From Luscinia megarhynchos (Eukaryota; Chordata; Aves; Passeriformes; Turdidae): DNA of 64,000 bases. The position numbers and the translations under genes were made by a program. Position 1 is the stretch's first letter, and each line of letters opens with the position of its first letter. The notes beneath the pieces are model-generated. The model was not told where the DNA came from and ran no database searches. It saw only the letters and a list, made by a program, of their open reading frames with translations. Shown one piece after another: positions 58,931 to 64,000 of the stretch. Location: the NCBI GenBank assembly GCA_034336665.1, contig JAPFBE010000013.1, positions 17,277,056 to 17,341,055 on the forward strand, given 5' to 3'.

Positions 58931-61900
58931 TGTAATAGTTGCATGGCAGAAGGATGGTAACCATTAAATATTTAGAATCCAAAGGGGTGAACACATAGTC
59001 CGACTGTATATAATTTGCAGGACTTTTTCCTGAAGAAAATTACAATAAGCTGACACTGATTTTTATTTTTTTTTAATACCCTATGCATTTATATTCTCAA
59101 GCATTGTACTCTAAATGTCAAAAACATTTTAGCTGTGTAAAACGTATTTTTTTTTCTGTTACTGTATCCCAGCATTCTGGAAAAATTTAGAAAATCTAAC
59201 CCCTCTAGTATGCATGACAATACAAGTATTGCTATTGAAACCTCAGTGCTGTTCCCTGCAGTTAGATTAGACCTTCAATGCTGAGATTTTCATGGTGTGT
59301 TAAATCTTTGTCCACTAGTATGTCACTAGTCATGTTGCTAATTAGAGAATTTACCTGTTTGGGATACTTCAATACTATAGGTGCCTATTTCTGTCATTTT
59401 TACTCTTCTTATGTGAAAGTTAATTGTTAATTTATTGTGTTACAATCCAATTTTAGCAACTGGGTGCTCTAGGAATGTTTTTGTTTTATAGACCCAAGAT
59501 ACCTGCCTCCATTTATCAGTTTCAGTAAGTTTCCATTAGGAAATAGATAAGTTTAGATTTTAAAACACTGTGTGTTACTGTGACATATCAACATTCCGTT
59601 TGGCCTTAGGTGATTTCATATCTAGCAGTGGAAATTCTTATTCAGAATAAATGCTAATTCCCAAATTTTAACCTTAAATCTTAAATTTGTGAAACTTAAT
59701 TGTATAAACATCCTGAACATTGTAAGGTACTTAAAAGACTCAGAATAATGTGAACTGTGACAAGATTCTTGCTTCATACACATGCCAGAAGTAAAAGCAT
59801 AAAGCCATTGAATAAGTGGTCTTCTCACTGTGAAGCTGCTTGTATCTGGATCTGTGAAGGAATCAGCCAGTCCAACTACAACAGTACTGCTTGGAAAACA
59901 GCATTTTTTATTGCAGTAAGTGCCACAGTAGCCAACAGGATGGGAGAGGAGCAGACCACAGGCAGAAGGAGATAATTTTCTCATAACAATCCAACCCCTC
60001 TCTCCTGTTGCTGTGCAAGATTTAGCTAGTGTGAATTGCCTGGAGATCTAATGCACGTGAAGGAGTGTTTGTTATGATTTTTCCAGTTTTCAGTTACTGT
60101 GTTCTTCTCCAGGGAAGTGTCTTTCTCTGAGGACAGCATGTCTTATTTACAAGTCACACTGTTTAGGAGCAGGGATGCCAGGGTGTTAGCAGCAGAGGGA
60201 AGTGTGAAATAGCATTCTGCTCAGAAAGTGCTTGCATGCTAGCAAAACAACCACAAGCTTTATGAGGATTTCAGTGGAAACACCTCTGTTTTCAAGCTCA
60301 TAGTCTTGGCTTTTGAAGGATGTGTGTGTGTGCACCGAGATGTAGGTGCTGGGCTAGGGCAGTGTGGAGAAGAAGACACTGGGGAGCTCAGACCTAGGCT
60401 GTGGCAATCGTGTTACAAATACCTGCTGCTTTTGGGTGGCTGAGTCTGCTCAGTAGTCAAGCTACTACAGCCATCCGTGTTTTACACAGCAAGTTTTTGT
60501 GCCTGTGCAGCAGGGGAGGTGCATACATTTACTCCAAAATAGAGAGCTTGGCTTCTGCACATCGGTGCAGTGATCAGGGCACTGAGGAGTATCTGCTCCC
60601 TAGTTCTCATTGTACCACAATGCAGAAAGTGCCCTTGGAGAACTCTTTAATTTGCTAACAGAGTGTCATTGAATTTCAAATTCTTTACAAACATAAGTAA
60701 ATTTACATCATTAGCCTTTCAGAAACACCTGAAGGTAGTGGCTGGTAGTTTTCTGAAGCTATTAATTTGCTTGAACATGTGATTTCAGTGTTTCCTCTTG
60801 TTTACATTTTTGTTACCAGTTTATTGTGGTCCATATGAAATTCATGGGCCTTAACTTAAAAGATTTTATTCTCTTTTTCGCTATGGCTGTTGTGGGTAGT
60901 ATCTTTATTACCTAGGCTCATGCACTAAAATTCAAATTATCATGCTCTCCTACATCCCAGCTTGGACCATGTTTAGCATGACCTTTGTTCCACAACAGAT
61001 GCATCACTGTGCATCTTCATCTGCTCCCTCTAAGACTGTTTTTATCTTCTTCTCCCACCCCAAATCTCTTCAGTGACAACAATCAGCAGCACATCCTTCC
61101 TCTCCATAATGACACTTTACAGTTTCCCATCTCAGCTTGCAATCACATCTGTATTTTTTTCTGAGGTTCCCTCATAAAGTGTTCTGCTGGCCTTGTGTGT
61201 CTCAGGGCTTATACAGATTCTCTCACAGATGCCCTTGTGATCATGGTCATCTAAAATTGATTTATTTATTTATTATCACTGGCTTTTTTTCCTGTTCCCT
61301 TCTTGACCTGGAAAAGCACTCTTGTGTTTCATGATTTACTCATCAGAGATGAAGATGAAATCCACTTATTATTTCAGCAGATCCCTATTTTACTTCTAAG
61401 ATGTGAAAAGAAACCAACACAGGTTATATCTGCTAGTAACAGTTCTTCTGTTTGAGATGAATTGTGTCTAAATATATGGGAGTTAAGTTTGTCCAATGAA
61501 TTTGGTTTGTATCTTGAAAAGTCACAAATACATTTGTTCACTTTTAGTACTAATTGAGGTGGAAGGGGTGAATTTTATAATATGTCAGTGAAACTGGGAA
61601 CTTACTTGCAGATAAAAGATAATTGATTACCATAAGCAGCTGGGATAAAAGATTGAGCTTTTAAATCAAAGAAATAAGTATCATTCAGCTTGAAAATTTT
61701 CATACAGAGAAGATAAAAGCAGTGTATCTGAATGATTTCACCAATGGCCTCCAAAAGACTTTTATTCCTCATTTGTCAGGTAACCTTGCCCTGATATTGG
61801 CTGTGTTGATGACAATTTTGTAGCTTTTTAGATGAACTGATATGTGTGAGCATTACCAGAGATAGAAGGTTTGTGGGTTGGCATGCTTCTGCCTGGGGGA

Positions 61901-64000
61901 GGATACACATCATAGTTTTCCCAAATTTTAACAGAAATGGTGAGTTTCATGAGGTTTCACACCTCATGGATAGATTGCATACCTGGATGAGATCCTCCAG
62001 AGACAGGACAGCTGGATGGTGAGGGAAGGGCTGAGGATGCACAACCTGGCTGGGCAAGGAGATGCTACAACTGTGGTTATCTTGGGGGAGCAGGAATGTT
62101 GTGTGTGGCAACAGGAGGCAAGGGAATCGTGAGAAAAGATGGGTGGATATTTGGTGCAAACTTGAGAGAAGTGTTTCAGAGAGTGGGTGGAGGGGGGAAT
62201 TGGAGTTGTAGTGTACAAGGGTGCACTTTAGTGGGGGAAATCTTACTTGCCATGCTTGGGGCAGAACACAGTTACATGAAAAGAGCCTTATGTTCCTGCA
62301 TGTATCCTTCCAGATGGTCTGTGCCATAGTTAATACCCTTATTTTAGTGTTTGCCCTCACACACACACACCACCTCAGCCCTTGCTGTGGTCTGTGGCAC
62401 AGCTCTGACATTCTTGTGGCAATCTGCTCAGTCGGTTCTCATAGAGACATATCTTTTACCTGTGATTTGAAGTGAGGTTTCCAGGCCCTTCAAGGCTTTT
62501 CTGTGTGTTTCGAGGTTTAGCTTAAGCAGGAAAACTATTAGCAATAAACAAACCTTGCTTGGAGTTACACAGACTTGTCTTCATGCATTGGCATCCTTTC
62601 CTTTGATGTGTGGGGGTTGCTGAGTGAACAGTCTCCAAGATTTCTAGGAGAGGCAGAGCCTTGATAGTATCTGTGCTTTGTTTTTAGGATACTGGCTGAC
62701 CAGGGCATTGCTGCAGGCTGTGAGCCTGCCATCAGACTGGCTCTTGACTGCCTTTTTATCCACATTCCATAGCAATCTGTAAAGGCCTGAGACAAAATTA
62801 AAATTGTCTGTGACTTCGTGCAAAGATATTATAGGCATGCTTTGCACTTTGTGTAGCTGTGTAACTTGTATGCATGTGTGGTGTCACGAGCATCATGCTG
62901 TGAAAGCAAAGTCTGTCAGGAGAGCTGGATGAGATGTATGGAGTGAGTCTAGTTGCCTGATTTGTTAGTAGCATGTTTGTGGGGAAAAAAGGACTTTCAG
63001 GAGAAGCATTTTTTACCTATTTTTTAGTTAGAGAACAGGTTTTATGGTGCAGAAGCTTTTATTTTCAGTTTTTGGAAGCTATCACATGTGCCTTTAAAAG
63101 CAGAAAGGTGCTAGCACTCAGCAGTGGCTTTGAGGGAGCTGCATAGCCTCCAACTATTTTTTTTCATTGGTTAATAAACAAGTATGAAAACTTTTGCTCC
63201 CTATACTTTCTGAAATGATGCCAGCTTGCTGGTGCTTGTTCAGCAGTTACACTGTTTGAACAAGACCTTGTTGTTAATCTTTTGTTGGCACCTCGGTGAC
63301 AGCAGGATAAAAAGATTTCTCAGAGGAAACAGGAAGGAGCAATGTGACAAAGGTATCTGCAAAGGAAGAAAAGGAAAAGGAGATTAAGAAAATCCCCTTA
63401 TGGAAAAGAAATAAAAAAAAATTTAGAAAGAAGACAGAAGAGGGTTCATTTGATGGAAAACTTTCTCCAGAACTAACTAAGAAGTGTAAATACCATCATC
63501 AGCTAAAACACAAATGGTGACAGGTAATACATCTTAACAATTCCTTTTTAATGCTGCTTTAAATTAGCAAGTGTCAGAAAGAAGGGGACTTTCTTTTGTT
63601 CTTTATATTCTAATGAAAATATGTTTAGTCTAAGTTCGGAAGATATGCACAAAATTAGGTGGTTTGAAATTGATAGTGAGAAAGTTTAAGTCTTACAAAT
63701 GAATAATTTAGCAGAGAAAACTTTGTCATTTGGCAGTTTTGTGTCTGAGTCAAATTTGGACTGTTAAATCTAGAGAGTGTGGAGACCTTATAGGTTACTT
63801 TGAAGTGGGAGATGGTGGGTTTTTTTTTTCTCAGAATTGAAATCTGGGTTTCATTTTTCAGTGCAGTTGTGGAAATAGTTTTCCAGCTACAGAGCAGTTG
63901 TGCTTTATGTTCATCACTGACAATAAATCATAGAGCCATCAGGCATTCTGAAAATTTTATTGCCCAAATATAATGAAATTATATGGGGGGCAATTGTGAT
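58931..64000. other. Gene-poor sequence downstream of CBLB
   Basis: No exon, RNA gene or clear transposon recognised. It contains a (TTTA)n run near 61258-61275 and a short CA run near 62359-62370. Open frames up to 154 codons (61947-62411, minus strand) have no recognisable family, splice context or conserved motif and look random. Confidence 0.7.

Noticed and set aside
61947..62411. Minus-strand frame of 154 codons
   Set aside because: Composition is low-complexity (serine, leucine, histidine, proline), with no family motif and no neighbouring exon. Likely chance.

Overview
The window is bird nuclear DNA. It is AT-rich, its exons are bounded by GT/AG, it carries truncated CR1 LINE 3' ends in both orientations, and its LTR resembles types I associate with songbirds. 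A passerine is my best guess, but this is an inference.

The only gene I can support is the 3' four-fifths of CBLB (Cbl proto-oncogene B, an E3 ubiquitin ligase) on the + strand. Fifteen coding exons run from 9912 to a TAG stop at 55184-55186. Every junction keeps the reading frame, and the exons join into about 784 residues. These correspond to human Cbl-b from about residue 190 to the C-terminus (982 in human; about 973 here by my count). The exons for the first ~189 residues (the four-helix bundle and the start of the EF-hand) are not visible and must lie upstream. Comparisons with human Cbl-b are from memory.

Layout: 1-9911, end of a long upstream intron; 9912-17626, second half of the EF-hand, the SH2-like fold and part of the linker; 19892-23903, linker tyrosine, RING finger and acidic tail; 31548-48582, proline-rich and tyrosine-rich adaptor-binding region split over eight exons; 54924-55186, CIN85-type motif, UBA domain and C-terminus; then a 3' UTR with candidate poly(A) signals at 55923 and 58901, and gene-poor sequence to 64000. 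The product binds phosphotyrosine substrates through the TKB region, recruits E2 through the RING, and is scaffolded by SH3 and SH2 partners on its tail.

Repeats: CR1 fragments at about 10797-10975 (+), 11942-12705 (-) and 51426-51793 (+); a solo LTR at 50700-51425; an LTR-like element in minus orientation starting at 40151; and a 15-bp pyrimidine minisatellite at about 34678-35030 inside a tandem duplication.

The most notable local oddities are one proline-rich exon (34081-34437) that is extremely GC-rich and diverged and lies 240 bases from the minisatellite; an apparently missing five-residue piece and an extra YxxP motif around 44303-44613; and transposons close to exons. I saw no new multi-gene system.
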